A stretch of DNA of 64,000 bases from Pseudovirgaria hyperparasitica. Lineage: Eukaryota > Ascomycota > Dothideomycetes > Acrospermales > Acrospermaceae. The stretch covers positions 75,074-139,073 of the forward strand of contig NW_022985550.1 of NCBI RefSeq assembly GCF_010093815.1, read 5' to 3'. Shown here piece after piece: positions 45,710 through 59,157 of the stretch (positions are counted from its first letter, which is position 1; the number at the start of each line of letters is the position of its first letter). Below the pieces are notes generated by a model. The model saw nothing but the letters and a program-made list of their open reading frames with translations. It had not been told where the DNA came from and did not search any database. Both the position numbers and the translations under genes were made by a program.

Positions 45710-48257
<2,548 letters not shown>

Positions 48258-48804
48258 AGTAAGCATTTACGAGCGTCTATTTCCTTTGTCATGTACGAAC
48301 TGATTCAACACGCGGACAAGCGGATGATACCAAAAAGCGGCATTTGTCTTCAACGGCATTCGGGGCCTGGGACGACGGGAGACGGATCTGGTGGGATAAG
48401 TTCAAGACAAAATATGGTTAAGATATGGGAGGAGCATCGGCGTTGGTCATCTAACGGCATTTCAACCAGCCGGGATGATGATGATGAGGATGATGATATA
48501 TACTGTTAGGAGAGAGAATGAGAGAGATAATAGCCCACTACAGGCTTACAGGCATGTTGCGGGGTATAGAATCTGTAGAAAGTAAAAAAGAGGCCAAGAG
48601 GCCATTTTCAACATTACATTTTGGTTAAACTCCGTACTTGCGTAAGGTAACGTATTGTCTATAGACTTTTTCCCATGACAAGCCGTCGAACATAACACCG
48701 TTTCATGCATCCCCCCAACCTCGCCTCACCTCAGCTCAGTACAAGAAAAAAAGACTATGTTTGTCCGCTACGCGACGAGCACACCACCATGTTTTTTGCC
48801 CAGC
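48258..48804. other. Convergent 3' region of SAH1 and the CHORD gene
   Basis: Includes a GAT-rich run near 48475-48505 in the presumed SAH1 3' UTR. No other gene or RNA seen. Confidence 0.5.
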
Positions 48805-49857
48805 TCAGGCATTCCCGGCCTTGCCCACCTGGAAGATGCCCGAGGCCTTCTCGTCCGACCTCAGGGTAGCCCAACTCCTGCCATCCGCTTTAACTAAAGT
48901 GAATTCCAACTTGGCCACGCCGACCCGCCAACTACTCTTCTCCACATCAACGGGGCCAAACAGCGGAAAGTCGGCCTTGTACGCCTTATTCTCCCCGGTC
49001 TTCAGATCCAACGAAATCGTCTCGGGGCCCCTGAACTCAATCCGACTCCTCTCCTTGTCAATCTTCTTGAGATAGAGACTGGCAATAACGGTGGTGGCAG
49101 TCTGGTAGTAGTCTGTGCGCACGGTCTGCAGCGTCTCGGGCTTTGCCCGCCCGGAGCCAACGTAGAGGTGTCGCGGCTTCGTGACGCAGCCGGCGATGCG
49201 CATGAACTCGTCAAACTCGAGCACGCGTCGCTTGCAGCATGTCCAGCCTTTGCTGCCTTCGTGGAAGATGGGGGAGCCCGGGTGGTGTGTGCAGGCGGTG
49301 TCGGTGGCGCGTGTGCCGGTGTATTGGGTGCCGCAGGCTTTGCGTCGGCAGGTTGCGCTTGCGGGGATGGGGAGGGTGTCGGTGTCGTCTGAGGTTTCGG
49401 GGTCGGGGTCTGGGGGCGCTGGGGTCGCGGCGGGTTGTTGTGCGTGCTGTGGTTGTTGTGATTGTGATTGTGTTGGTGGTTGTGGTGTGCGAGCCGGGGC
49501 GACTGGTTTGCGGGTAGGAGGGGGAGGGTCTGTAGATACGGGCTTTGGGGCTGGGGCTGGTGTGTCGTCGACGGTGGAGTGGGTGCCGGTGGTGCAGGGC
49601 GGGATGTCGAGGAATTCGTCAAAGGTGAGGACGCGAGGCTTGCAGCACTTCCAGCCTGGATGGGGGAATCAGTTGTGAGGTTTGAGAGGTGGAGCGATTA
49701 GACGGGTGAAGAGGATGTGTATATGTATATGTGTTTACACGGACATACCTTTCTGGCCCTCGTGGAAGATGGGTGGGCCGGGATGGTAAACACACGGGTC
49801 GGTGTCTTGAGAGAAGACCTTGCCGCAGCCCTTGTGGACGCACTTCTTTGCGGACAT
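48805..49857 (-). CDS. CHORD-CS co-chaperone (2 exons)
   Basis: Exon 1 is 49857-49749, the intron 49748-49656 (93 nt) and exon 2 49655-48805, giving 319 aa. CHORD1 (residues about 6-62) starts CVHKGCGKVF and has [20 protein letters not shown]. CHORD2 (about 139-200) starts CRRKACGTQY and has CTHHPGSPIFHEGSKGWTCC. Each has the Cys/His set that binds two zinc ions. A Pro/Gln-rich linker separates them. A CS (p23-like) domain at about 212-305 ends the protein (TVIASLYLKKID, EISLDLKTGE-like strands, KLEFTLVKADGRSW). This layout matches CHORDC1/morgana and relatives of plant RAR1-SGT1, Hsp90 partners. The head of the gene faces the glutaredoxin-like gene 296 bp away. Confidence 0.92.
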
Positions 49858-50153
49858 GATTGTGCTAAGAGGAAGAGAGTACTGTGATGGAGAGGAGAGC
49901 AGAGAGGGAGATTGATTGATTAGTGAGAGGAAAAAAGGATACAATCATGCATCCATCGCCAGGAATTGAGGGGTTGTGACGCTCCAGAATTCCCGAGAAT
50001 CGCGAAGAAGACATTCTGCCGCTGACGTGAAGGCGGTGTGGACGGGCGGATCCATGGGTCTGACACGTGAACGTACAGAACGACCACGACCATTTGAGAC
50101 AGTCAGTCAGTCCGGGGTAGAAACGCCTTCAATAATAGTGCAGTCCAGCCAGA

Positions 50154-50528
50154 ATGAAGCCAACGTTTAGACTGCTTCAGCATGCATGTCGTATTACTCT
50201 CTTCACGAGACCCAATTGCTCTCTCTGCGACGATGCAAAGTCAGTCCTGTCGCGTCTCTGGGACAAGAGACCATTCGAGTATCAAGAGATTGAGATCTTG
50301 AAGCCGGGAGCAGAGAAATGGAAGGCCGTGTACGAGTTTGACACGCCGGTGGTAAGGGGATGATCTATGGGATGGTGATGTTCATGATAGCTTATCCCTC
50401 TCCAGATGCACATCATGAAGGCAGAGGGGACTGTTGCGGAAACGCCTGTGAACGCTGCACAGAAGCTTATGCACCGCTTCAAGGAAGCTGAAGTCGAAAA
50501 GGTCATGGATGTTGTGGAAGCTCAGTAG
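50154..50528 (+). CDS. Glutaredoxin-like protein (DUF836 type, 2 exons)
   Basis: Exon 1 is 50154-50351, the intron 50352-50405 (donor GTAAGG) and exon 2 50406-50528, giving 106 aa. ITLFTRPNCSLCDDAKSVL carries the CXXC pair at residues 22-25. The thioredoxin-fold cis-Pro follows in FDTPV, split from MHIMKAEG by the intron. Size and motif spacing match the short glutaredoxin-like proteins related to yeast YDR286C. The N-terminus (MKPTFRLLQHACR) is short, basic and could target mitochondria. A thiol oxidoreductase role is inferred; the partner is unknown. The gene is divergent from the CHORD-CS gene. Confidence 0.88.
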
Positions 50529-50845
50529 ACTGTTTGCATCTCCCTCCTCACTATTGTACTGCCAGTGGTCAAATTCTGCCATATCACTTCCGGACCGACA
50601 AGAATCACAGCACCCGTAAACATCCAAGGGCCCACTGTTCTGCTCGAGCTGCCAATCGCGTCACTACCAGGCCGGCAATGGCATCGGATCGGCCTTTGAG
50701 GACGATGAGGGGCAGCTGTAGCTGTTTGGCACCCCCACGTTCTTATAAACGCCCTGCTGCTCCAGACGACACGAAGTACTTAAGCCTGTCTCTCACATGA
50801 TTCTATAGTTTCCTCAGTTGCTCGAGAGCCCAATACCATCCCACA
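50529..50845. other. Short intergenic region
   Basis: 317 bp between the glutaredoxin-like stop and the aldolase start, same strand. Probably 3' UTR plus promoter. No gene seen. Confidence 0.5.
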
Positions 50846-51903
50846 ATGCAGAGCTTCAGTCGGATCCAGAAAGCGTTAAAGGGTGGAAAACCCAGTTTCG
50901 GGGGATGGCAGGTCAGTATAGATGGAATGACCAACACCACCTGCAGGACCAGAAACTAATACAAGCCGTAGATGCTTCCGGGCACTAATCACTCGCGGGC
51001 AATGGCGCGCAGTGGGCTCGACTGGATCACCATTGACTGCGAGCATGGCCGTATCGCAGGTACAGACACGTGGACTTGATACTATCATGAATATGACCCC
51101 CCTGATCCATTCGTTCTGCAGATCACGAAATGCACGAAGCGGCCGCGGCAATCGCTGCATGTGGCGTCAGTCCCATTGTTCGCATACCCGCCAACGAGCC
51201 ATGGATGGTCAAACGCAAGTCATCCATATCGGGTCTCTTGTCCCCCCAACTAAATGTCTTCAGGTGCTCTCGATGCCGGCGCACACGGCATCGTTGTGCC
51301 GCTGATATACACGCCCGCCGACGCCGAGCGGCTCGTTCAGTCAGCCAAGTTCCCACCCGTGGGCACGCGTGGGTTTGGATCACCCTGTCAGTCTCCCTAC
51401 TATAAACTACCAACCCCCGAATCACACACCTTCTGAAACCTCAGACAGTCCCGATGCAGAACTTCGGCAACATCTCCATCACCGACTACCTCACGCAAGC
51501 CAACGACGCCCTCGTCACAATCGTGCAGATCGAGACCCGCGAGGCCCTCGAGAGCGTCGAGACCATTGCCGCCATCCCGGGCGTCGACGTCCTCCTGATT
51601 GGGCCGTTTGACCTGGGGAACAACATCGGGCGGCCGATCCTGACGGCAGGCGAGATGCATGTGGAGCTCACGGATGCCATTCAACGCATCCATGTGGCGG
51701 CAGGCAAGGCGGGTAAACGGACGGGGATCTACTGTACGAGTGGGCAGCAGGCGCGTGAGTTTGCGGACAGGGGCTTCCATATGATTAGCGTGGCGGCGGA
51801 TATGATGGCGCTTCCGGCGTACTTTGAGCAGACGCTGAGGGTGGCGAGGGGTGGTGCGGATGCGGACGAGGGTGAAAAGCCAAAGGGGCCGTATGGGGGT
51901 TAG
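50846..51903 (+). CDS. HpcH/HpaI-family aldolase (5 exons, one GC-AG intron)
   Basis: Exons 50846-50911, 50972-51059, 51122-51214, 51264-51386 and 51449-51903 give 274 aa. FGGWQMLPGTNHSRAMARSG is followed by DWITIDCEHGR, with the conserved acidic/His pair, then PIVRIPANEPW (the substrate Arg), ALDAGAHGIVVPLI, GTRGFGSPFPM, VQIETREALES (metal-binding Glu) and GVDVLLIGPFDL (metal-binding Asp region). Family members cleave 4-hydroxy-2-oxo acids to pyruvate and an aldehyde using a divalent metal. The natural substrate here is unknown. Three introns have unusual donors: GTCAGT at 50912 and 51387, and GCAAGT at 51215. The Gly/Lys-rich C-terminal tail is not part of the barrel. Confidence 0.9.
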
Positions 51904-52299
51904 GGGGGGGAAGTCTGGGCTGCTGCAAGATGGTCAATGATACACGTGTGTGGTAGAAGTTGTAGACCTGCTGTCTGTCATAATATACATCCATACCATC
52001 CATGTCTCCAATGTCTATACCTATACTGTACATCTATGCAAATAACCTCCATACCCAATTCGTTCAACCTCTACCTCTACCTCTATATCTATATCTATCT
52101 CTATAGCATCCAAGACAAACATCATCCAAAAAACAAAACCCAAAGTCTATGATAACATGTTCGCCATTAAACCAACCAAAAAAAGGAAAACAAAGTCATT
52201 AAAGGCGTGAAGAGGTGTTAAGACAGAGCGATATTAGAAAAAAAAGAGAGTTGGGGGTTGTTGACAGGCTTGGAAGCGAGGGGGAGGGGGTATAATATG

Positions 52300-52339
<40 letters not shown>

Positions 52340-52649
52340 GGGATAGGGAATTCGTGGAGGCGTCAGGGGTAGTGGGTGAGTCCATGGTAGTGTAGTGTCG
52401 GTGTGTGGTCGTCCGGAGTAGGTATGTAGATAAGTGTGAGTGAGTAGTCCACGGTGTGCCAGTGAGGGTATCTCCTTAGACGAGGGAGTAGGTGAGGTCG
52501 ACTCGACGTCAGATGGGTGGTGCCTCAACCGTCCAAGACCGGAAGGAACAAAGACAACAAGAAGAACAAGGCAAGAGCCATCCCTCTATCCTTCCTTCCC
52601 TCTCTTATTCCTCACAGCCTCCCCAGCTAGGCAGACAGTAACAAGTCCC
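51904..52649. other. Convergent intergenic region with TC microsatellite
   Basis: Between the aldolase stop and the stop of the small Cys-rich gene. It has CTCTAC/TATCTA-type low complexity at about 52068-52110 and a long (TC)n. No coding support. Confidence 0.5.
52301..52336. repeat. (TC)n microsatellite
   Basis: About 16 TC units with one TTT interruption near the start. Confidence 0.9.
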
Positions 52650-53024
52650 TCACGACCTCCTCACCCCAACAACCCTCTTCCCCACAACCCTCCCAGCAGC
52701 CACTCCCACTGCTCCACCACCCCTCTGCATCTGCATCTGCATCTGCATCTGCATCTGCGCCGCATACCTCGCCGCCACCGCCCGCGTACTGTCCACCCCT
52801 CCCCCTGCTCCTCCTCCTCCGCCGGCCATGAAGCCAGCTGGCTCCGCGGGGGTGTCCTTGTCGTAGCACGCAGGACAGTTGTCGTCGACGCGGAACTGCA
52901 GCCAGACTTCCTTGCTCGAGGGCGTGGCGCAGGGGGTTTGCGTGTGGGCTGCGGCGGGGCAGTATTGGGCGAAGGTGCTGGTTGTGTGGGCGCAGGGGTG
53001 GCGGTAGAGGTAGAATTTGCACAT
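52650..53024 (-). CDS. Small Cys-rich protein with Gln-Met repeat
   Basis: Single exon of 124 aa. It opens MCKFYLYRHPCAHTTSTFAQYC, with further Cys/His (TPC, NCPAC). This spacing resembles many uncharacterised small fungal proteins that begin MCxxYxxxxxCxH and may bind zinc. No signal peptide, so it is not a typical secreted effector. The middle is Gly-rich. A CATCTG hexamer array (52724-52758) encodes alternating Gln-Met, QMQMQMQMQMQ. The C-terminus is Val/Gly/Arg-rich. The conserved-looking N-terminus supports a real gene; the function is unknown. Confidence 0.55.
   Translation of the reverse strand: MCKFYLYRHPCAHTTSTFAQYCPAAAHTQTPCATPSSKEVWLQFRVDDNCPACYDKDTPAEPAGFMAGGGGGAGGGVDSTRAVAARYAAQMQMQMQMQMQRGGGAVGVAAGRVVGKRVVGVRRS
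52724..52758. repeat. (GCATCT)n hexanucleotide array, coding
   Basis: About six in-frame hexamers within the small Cys-rich gene. Length changes would add or remove Gln-Met pairs without a frameshift. Confidence 0.9.
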
Positions 53025-55475
53025 TTTTTGTCTTGAAGGTGGGAGGGTGTTGAGGCGGAAAGGGGGTTGGAGTCGCGGTTGGAGGTGTAATATAGACGTG
53101 GTTGTAGTGTGGTTGTAGTCGTATTATAGACTTGATTGAAGGATAGTAACGCGGTGTATGGCCAGAACGACAGACAGTCTGCGAGGAGATATTATATGAC
53201 CGACGGGGTCCAAGACGTGAGGTCGCCGACAAGACGTATGTTTGTCCGCCAGAATGAGGCTAAAAGCAGCAAGCAGGCAAGCAGCAAGCGGGCAAGCGAA
53301 CGAATGGATATATATGTATCCGGATATAGTAACCAACGACAGACTTGGCCTCTAGAGGGATGGCACGGCCAGGGTAACAGACAGGGCCATGATTGTTATT
53401 TTTATTATTATTACCACCACCACAACGCACCCCATGGAAAGTTTGACAGGAACGGACGGACGGCCCGGGCGGAGGACAACAGACTGACAAGCGCCCAGTC
53501 AGGGAGAAACAAGCAGCGCAATTTGAGGAGTTTGTGTGAGAGCGGCGTTTGTATGTGTGTATGTTTCTGTGTGTCTCTGTGAGAGCGATCATCAAAACAG
53601 GAACACGCTACAGGGATCAAGGGCAATATAAAGAGATTTCGGCACGATGCAGGCCCCCCGTCTGTGTGTGAAGAGCCCAAAAAAAAACCAGTCGATGTGG
53701 AAAAATATTGAAGCACAAAACGGGAGTGTCCATACATCTTCATTCCAGACGTCAGCTCTGCCGCAGTCTATTGGCGGGCCGGGATCGTCAAAGCTTGAGG
53801 GTATGTATGCCCACTCTGCGTGAACCACGCATCCCGGCACATGTTTCATCAGACGGAGAAGGGGGAGTGGGAAGTGGGCAGTGGGCAAGGTCGGCGACAA
53901 TGGGATTGGGGGACGAAGGACGAAAGGGAGATGAAGAAGATGGACAATAACAGGACAAAGTGCATGTTTGATAATTAGAGCGCTGCGAGTTGAGTGTAAC
54001 AAAGAGGAAGTGGAGCTGGACGACGTTGACGGGTAGTTCTATGTAGGTAATTGCTGCAGACTCCAGACGACACGACAAGGCTTAAGGCTGAACAGGTAAC
54101 GAAGACGACGATTCGATTGCGATTCCACGATGACCTGCAGGAAGCGCCCGGGGTCGTGGAAGAGTTCTGGAAGCAGGGTAGGCAGGGAGTGAATGACAGA
54201 CAGAGAGAAAGAGAGAGGGAAAAGGACAGGACGGCCGTGCGTGCGTTGGCAGCAAACATGAGCTTGCGGGGAGGTCGGATTGCCCGAATCGGGCCAGCGT
54301 ACCACGGATGCTGACAATACCTAGGTATCTTGTGGCTCGTCGTGCCGCCGCGTCTCAGATATGGACGCGGATGGACTGATGGACTGATGGAAATGGGGGG
54401 AGAAGGATTGGGGGACAACGATGGGGATGAGGATGGGGACGAGATGGAGATGGTGACAGCGACGGTCAAGGGCCAGCAAGACGCAATTCCCGCGCATTAC
54501 CGGAACAGGCAGAATGGAAGAAATGGCATCCATCTTCCAGTCGAATGAACGTGGCAGAGAGTAAAAATAGAAAGTGAAATGAATGATTCTGGTCTGGTGG
54601 GCCAGCACCAGCGAGCGCATTGTTGTTGATTGATGTTGTTGTTACTATTCTTACTATTTTTATTACTACGTACTGCACTCCATCGCTCCTGCCCCCCAAT
54701 GCCCATGAGAGAAAATGCTTGATTTGTTGATTAATGCGGATTAGTACGGATTAGTGCAAGATTAGTGCAAGTGTTGTTGCTGTCGGTGGAGGGATTAATG
54801 GACGCTACTGCCACTTCCGGTTAGAGGAGATGACATCTGTGACATGGACCAATCAGACACAGACTACACCGCCAGTTCTGACTCTGGGCACGTGACAGCG
54901 GAGTAAATAAAGCCTCGTCTCCGTCTTCATTGTCTTCAGAACAACCAGACAATAGTGGCATGTATAACAACTCATGTCTCATATCCCGTGTCTCATGTTC
55001 TCGAAAGGGACCGCTATGGGGACTGTACATGGCTGTCATTGTCGCGCAGCACTCACTTTCTTGGTTCTTGTCGTCGTCGGTCGAGCAGGCGTCGGGTGTA
55101 ATGGCTGTTGTGTTCTGATAAATAATACATAACTTAAACTTCTCGGGGAATATCATCACCATCATCGTATCCGTCGTCCTTCCGATCGTTCGCAGCGGCC
55201 GGAACAGCGGGACTTTTCCCATATATGTCCTATTGCCTACTTTGCTTATACACTATTATCCCTATCATCTTACTCTTAGGTATTGCTGTTTATGCGTAAT
55301 TACATGGTTATTATGGTCACCCACCCACCGACGCCACAATTTGTGCCAGCTGGCAGACACACACACACACACTCATGATTCATCCAGGCCAGATCTGGAT
55401 TGATTGCTCACCATCAACGTGATGGATGTGTGGAGGCTTGACAGCGACGTAGCGGCCGCAGAAGAGGTCGTCTGC

Positions 55476-55540
55476 CATCCGTCCACTATCCATCCATCCA
55501 CCCACCCATCCATCATCCATCCAGCCATCCGGCCATCCAT
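55476..55540. repeat. (ATCC)n microsatellite
   Basis: Degenerate ATCC array with ACCC and AGCC variants, non-coding. Confidence 0.85.
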
Positions 55541-56751
55541 ATGCAGGACGTGTGTGGGCTGCATCAACACGTCTGCATCGTGCTTAGCGACCATGGTTTG
55601 ACACGTTGCAGTTGACGCAGGTCGACGTCGCTGTTCGTCCCCCCTGCAATGCAAATAATATCACTGCCCTCTACCCCGTCCCCAGCCATCTTCTTTTTTC
55701 ACTTTTTTGTTGTTTGACTCTTCGTTGTCGCCGTTGCATGTTACAGCCGTGGTGTCGTCGTCGTTGTCGCCCAGGCCTCACCACCACTGGAACCCCTCGG
55801 CTCAGTCTGTCGGTTAGTCCCATTCATCTCCAACTTTCACCCCAACAAAGCGCATATCTGTCTGTCTGCGCGCGAGTCGATACACGACCAGCCTCACGCT
55901 GCGCATCCTGCATCTTGTCTTTATTCGCAAGATACAAATCCGCTCTCCCTGTCCGTCCGCTTCTCGGCCACACTTGGCGCTCAACGCTAATCGATATCAG
56001 CATTCTGACCTTCGCAAGCCGTCCGCACGTGCAGGGGCCTCCTTCACACCGCCTGCAACATCCAAGCCCTTTTTAACATCTGCCATCTGCCCACTTCCTC
56101 GAGCCATTCTACTCCTCTCATAATTGAGTCTTCTGGCTCGCTCTGCCAGCAAAGTCGCTATGTGTTGGCGCAAGAGGCGCTCTGCAATTGCCGTCACTAA
56201 TCCCAAACAGAGCTCTCCGCTCTGCCCAGACGCCACCACCTCGTTGTGACAACTCACGGCCTGACGACAACAAGAAAGTCTGAAGTGACGTATCAAGCCC
56301 CTCTTGGATTGGCCGGAAGAGAATACCTAGAGCTATATTCTAATACAAACACTTTTGCAAGTTTGGCTTGTACAAGTAATTTTGATTGCTTTGTCCTCGA
56401 GCATCCCGATTGGTTGGCCGCCGACTCTCTATACGGCGAATGAGAAGGCATCTTTTGGTCTTTTGGCAATAGGTAAACCCCCCCCCCGCTCAGTCTTCTT
56501 ATCCACCTGTTGTGTTGATGTCTCGTACTGTGTCGTATGCTTGCGCAGATTCGGAGGCTAACATAATCGTCGATTTGCAGTTTCCACTTACTAATCGCAC
56601 TATCAACACCCTATTCACTCGCTCACTACTCGGAGGCTGCTTGTATATCTCAATTGAGACGCACTCGGAGGCTTGTACTGTATCGCACCACCTGGATTCA
56701 TCTATTCACTCATTCACTAAGGACTTCTGTTTTCTTTGGTCTCTTACGCCT

Positions 56752-56841
56752 TACGACATTGCTCATATCGAAATACGTATTCACGCGGCCACGATCTACG
56801 ACATTGCTCATATCGAAATACGTATTCACGCAGCCACGATC
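56752..56841. repeat. 45-bp tandem duplication
   Basis: Two adjacent 45-bp copies (56752-56796 and 56797-56841) differ at a single position (CGGCC versus CAGCC). It lies about 380 bp before the 14-3-3-like start, probably in its leader or promoter. Confidence 0.95.
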
Positions 56842-57221
56842 TTCAAACGACCATTGACGTATTACGACTGAAGCGTGTGCACGGCCATTTTTTCATCTCA
56901 CTCCACTTCCGAACCCATTGGTGCTCAGCATTCGACCATTACGGACGTCAGCGCTTCCAGCCTCATTACGACGGCTGTTGCACCACCACGACACGCTAAC
57001 ACTTCATTCGACGACTGCCCTGCCTCATCGAGCCCACTCGCCTGGTGAGAACTCACCTTGTTTGGTTCCGCTGCCCTTGCACGATGACACCCAATGTTTT
57101 GGTTCCAATTCCCCAGCCCCCAATATCATCATGCCGCATCTGGGGGGACCATCTTTATATCAACAAGATGGACTCCCCCGTGAGAGAGAATGCTAATTGA
57201 TGGGTTAGATTGTGACCTGCC

Positions 57222-58745
57222 ATGGCCTCTTCGGATGTGGACCAGAAATTCCTGGCTGCTGCTGCTGTGCGAACTGCCCCTGATAATGCCCTTGCATCTG
57301 CCGCCTTCTACAAGATCCTCGGCAACTCCGTCTTGCTCGCTCGCAAACTCTATCGCGCCAGGAAACTGCGCAAGCTCGACACTTCGCGCGACACAAAGTC
57401 GCTGTCACTATACCGGCACATCATCTGGATGAGTCGGGAAGGCTTGGAGCTGCTCGACACCTACATCCTCCCAGATGTCATGGACGGCCACTTTGATGCC
57501 GAGGTCAGAGTGCTGGCCGTGAAGCTGCGAGCCTCATACCACCACATCTTCTGCCTCTTCCACAACCAGCCTCCCGTGTCCCAGGCCGGAAATCCATACT
57601 ACAAGCTTTCCACCGCCTCGCCCAAATCCTCCCCGCGCACCGGAGCAGCGAAACGGGGCAGCAAGCCCGCGACATCTCCAACAAAGACACGAGGTGGTGG
57701 CCTCCGTGAGCCCATTGACTCGATCACGTCAGAAACCAGCTTCGTCACCAATCCCTACCACGCGACCACGACGAGACTCGACCGCCAGACACCCCCTGGC
57801 CTCGCTCCTCCGCCGGGCCTCTCACCTGTCCGCATCCCACAGCCGTCTGCGTTTCTACTCCCGGTCATGAATTGGCTTCCCCTCACATCGTCCTACTTCA
57901 TATCCGCCTCGGCCTACGCGCAAGCCAGCCTTCCCGGCTCGCACCCCCTGCGACTCTCCGTCGCCCTCGAACACGCCGCCTTTCTCTGGGACTGTCTGCA
58001 TGACCACGACGGTGCCCGCACCATGGCCCGCGCCGCGATCAAAGACGTCTACCGCGCCCCGGAGAGCATGGACGACGACGACTTCCGCAGCGCCGCCGAG
58101 CTCGTCGCCACCCTCGGCCGCATGATGAAGCGCCGCAGCTGGGAGGGCACCCCGAGACCTGGCACCGCCACATCTCCGACCCCCGCCGTGCCTCCCAGTG
58201 TGTCTCCCACGGAGCCTCACGCAACACCAAAGACGAGCCCCAAAACACCACGCCAGGCCCACCCACGCCCGTCTCCGCCCGCGGCACCACCAAGCACCGA
58301 GCGACGGCGCAACTCAGGATCGGGCGCACACCCACGCGATCGCGACCGCAACGTCTCATTTGACACTCCTCTCTCTCCGACCCCCGACACATCTCAAGGC
58401 CGCGATGCCTGTCCTCCCACTCGCAGACCTAACAGCGCCGCCAACGCCAAAGACTCGTCTCCAGCGCACCCGGCCCGTCGACCCAGCACCGCAAAAGATG
58501 CCCAATCACCCCACACGCCACACAACCGGCGGCCACAGAAAAGTGGTGGTGGTGGCGGACATGCTAGTGCCGAAAACACACCTCGTGCAGGTGCTGTCAA
58601 CGTAGGCAGGGTGACTACGCACTCTGTGCCTCGCTATGCAGTAGATACACGCGTTGATGCCAGTCCGCAGGCTGCAGAGCGACGGCATGTTGGTGGTGGT
58701 CCTGTTGCCCTTGGACGCGGCGGGGGGCGGGTTGTTGGGCGGTGA
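57222..58745 (+). CDS. 14-3-3-like protein with long disordered tail
   Basis: Single exon, 507 aa. Residues 1-120 are helical (FYKILGNSVLLARKLYRARKLR, RHIIWMSREGLELLDTYIL). A Pro/Ser/Thr insertion follows (about 125-205). Then come helices resembling the last four of a 14-3-3 domain: PVMNWLPLTSSYFISASAYA, HPLRLSVALEHAAFLWDCL (about 240-258, close to the 14-3-3 HPIRLGLALN signature) and FRSAAELVATLGRMMKR. From about 310 the protein is Pro/Ser/Arg-rich and disordered. Canonical 14-3-3 proteins are about 250 aa and end soon after the last helix. This one has the split core and long tail of a divergent fungal group. A phosphopeptide-binding role is possible but not shown. Confidence 0.7.
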   Translation: MASSDVDQKFLAAAAVRTAPDNALASAAFYKILGNSVLLARKLYRARKLRKLDTSRDTKSLSLYRHIIWMSREGLELLDTYILPDVMDGHFDAEVRVLAVKLRASYHHIFCLFHNQPPVSQAGNPYYKLSTASPKSSPRTGAAKRGSKPATSPTKTRGGGLREPIDSITSETSFVTNPYHATTTRLDRQTPPGLAPPPGLSPVRIPQPSAFLLPVMNWLPLTSSYFISASAYAQASLPGSHPLRLSVALEHAAFLWDCLHDHDGARTMARAAIKDVYRAPESMDDDDFRSAAELVATLGRMMKRRSWEGTPRPGTATSPTPAVPPSVSPTEPHATPKTSPKTPRQAHPRPSPPAAPPSTERRRNSGSGAHPRDRDRNVSFDTPLSPTPDTSQGRDACPPTRRPNSAANAKDSSPAHPARRPSTAKDAQSPHTPHNRRPQKSGGGGGHASAENTPRAGAVNVGRVTTHSVPRYAVDTRVDASPQAAERRHVGGGPVALGRGGGRVVGR

Positions 58746-59157
58746 GACGAGCTGTATATGATGTATACTAGTATACTACCACGCGTGTTATGTGTGTACA
58801 TTGGTTTCGAAGAATTGAGGGAGCGGTCGTGTTGTAATTAGTGATTTCGAGTCTAGATATATCCACAGCGAATGAGACGTGTAAATGGCGACTGTCTTTT
58901 CTTGTGTTACTGTTCCTGTGCCCTCCTACTAACGATATCATAGGGGACGGGCAAGTACGAGTAATCAGTATTACGATGTTGATTCCCGGCTTGAAAGTTT
59001 ACTGTCATACGAGAAGCAAGGACCAGGCAGGGCGGGCTCTCGATATTGAATGCTCGACCCGTAGCACGACACTCTACCCATCTCCGTCGATATCTGCTAC
59101 ACACGCCCCGTCTAAAATCCCAATCCAAACCCCAGCCACTACCCCCAAATCACCAAC
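58746..59157. other. Convergent 3' region, nothing seen
   Basis: Between the stop codons of the 14-3-3-like gene and the minus-strand unknown gene. No gene or structured RNA evident. Confidence 0.5.

Larger units (their letters stand above)
53025..57221. other. 4.2-kb divergent intergenic region or long leader
   Basis: Lies between the start codons of the small Cys-rich gene (minus) and the 14-3-3-like gene (plus). It contains microsatellites, a 45-bp tandem duplication at 56752-56841, and direct repeats of GGATTAGT near 54736-54770. A possible leader intron begins at 56473 (GTAAAC) and ends CTCAG near 56490-56500. Open frames up to 164 codons have no domain. Confidence 0.4.

Noticed and set aside
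49002-49622. 206-codon Pro/Thr-rich minus-strand frame
   Set aside because: Shadow of the CHORD-CS gene linker in another frame; the true frame has the zinc ligands.
55606-56076. 156-codon plus-strand frame rich in Cys, Arg and Ser
   Set aside because: Pyrimidine-rich leader sequence gives such frames by composition; no family signal.
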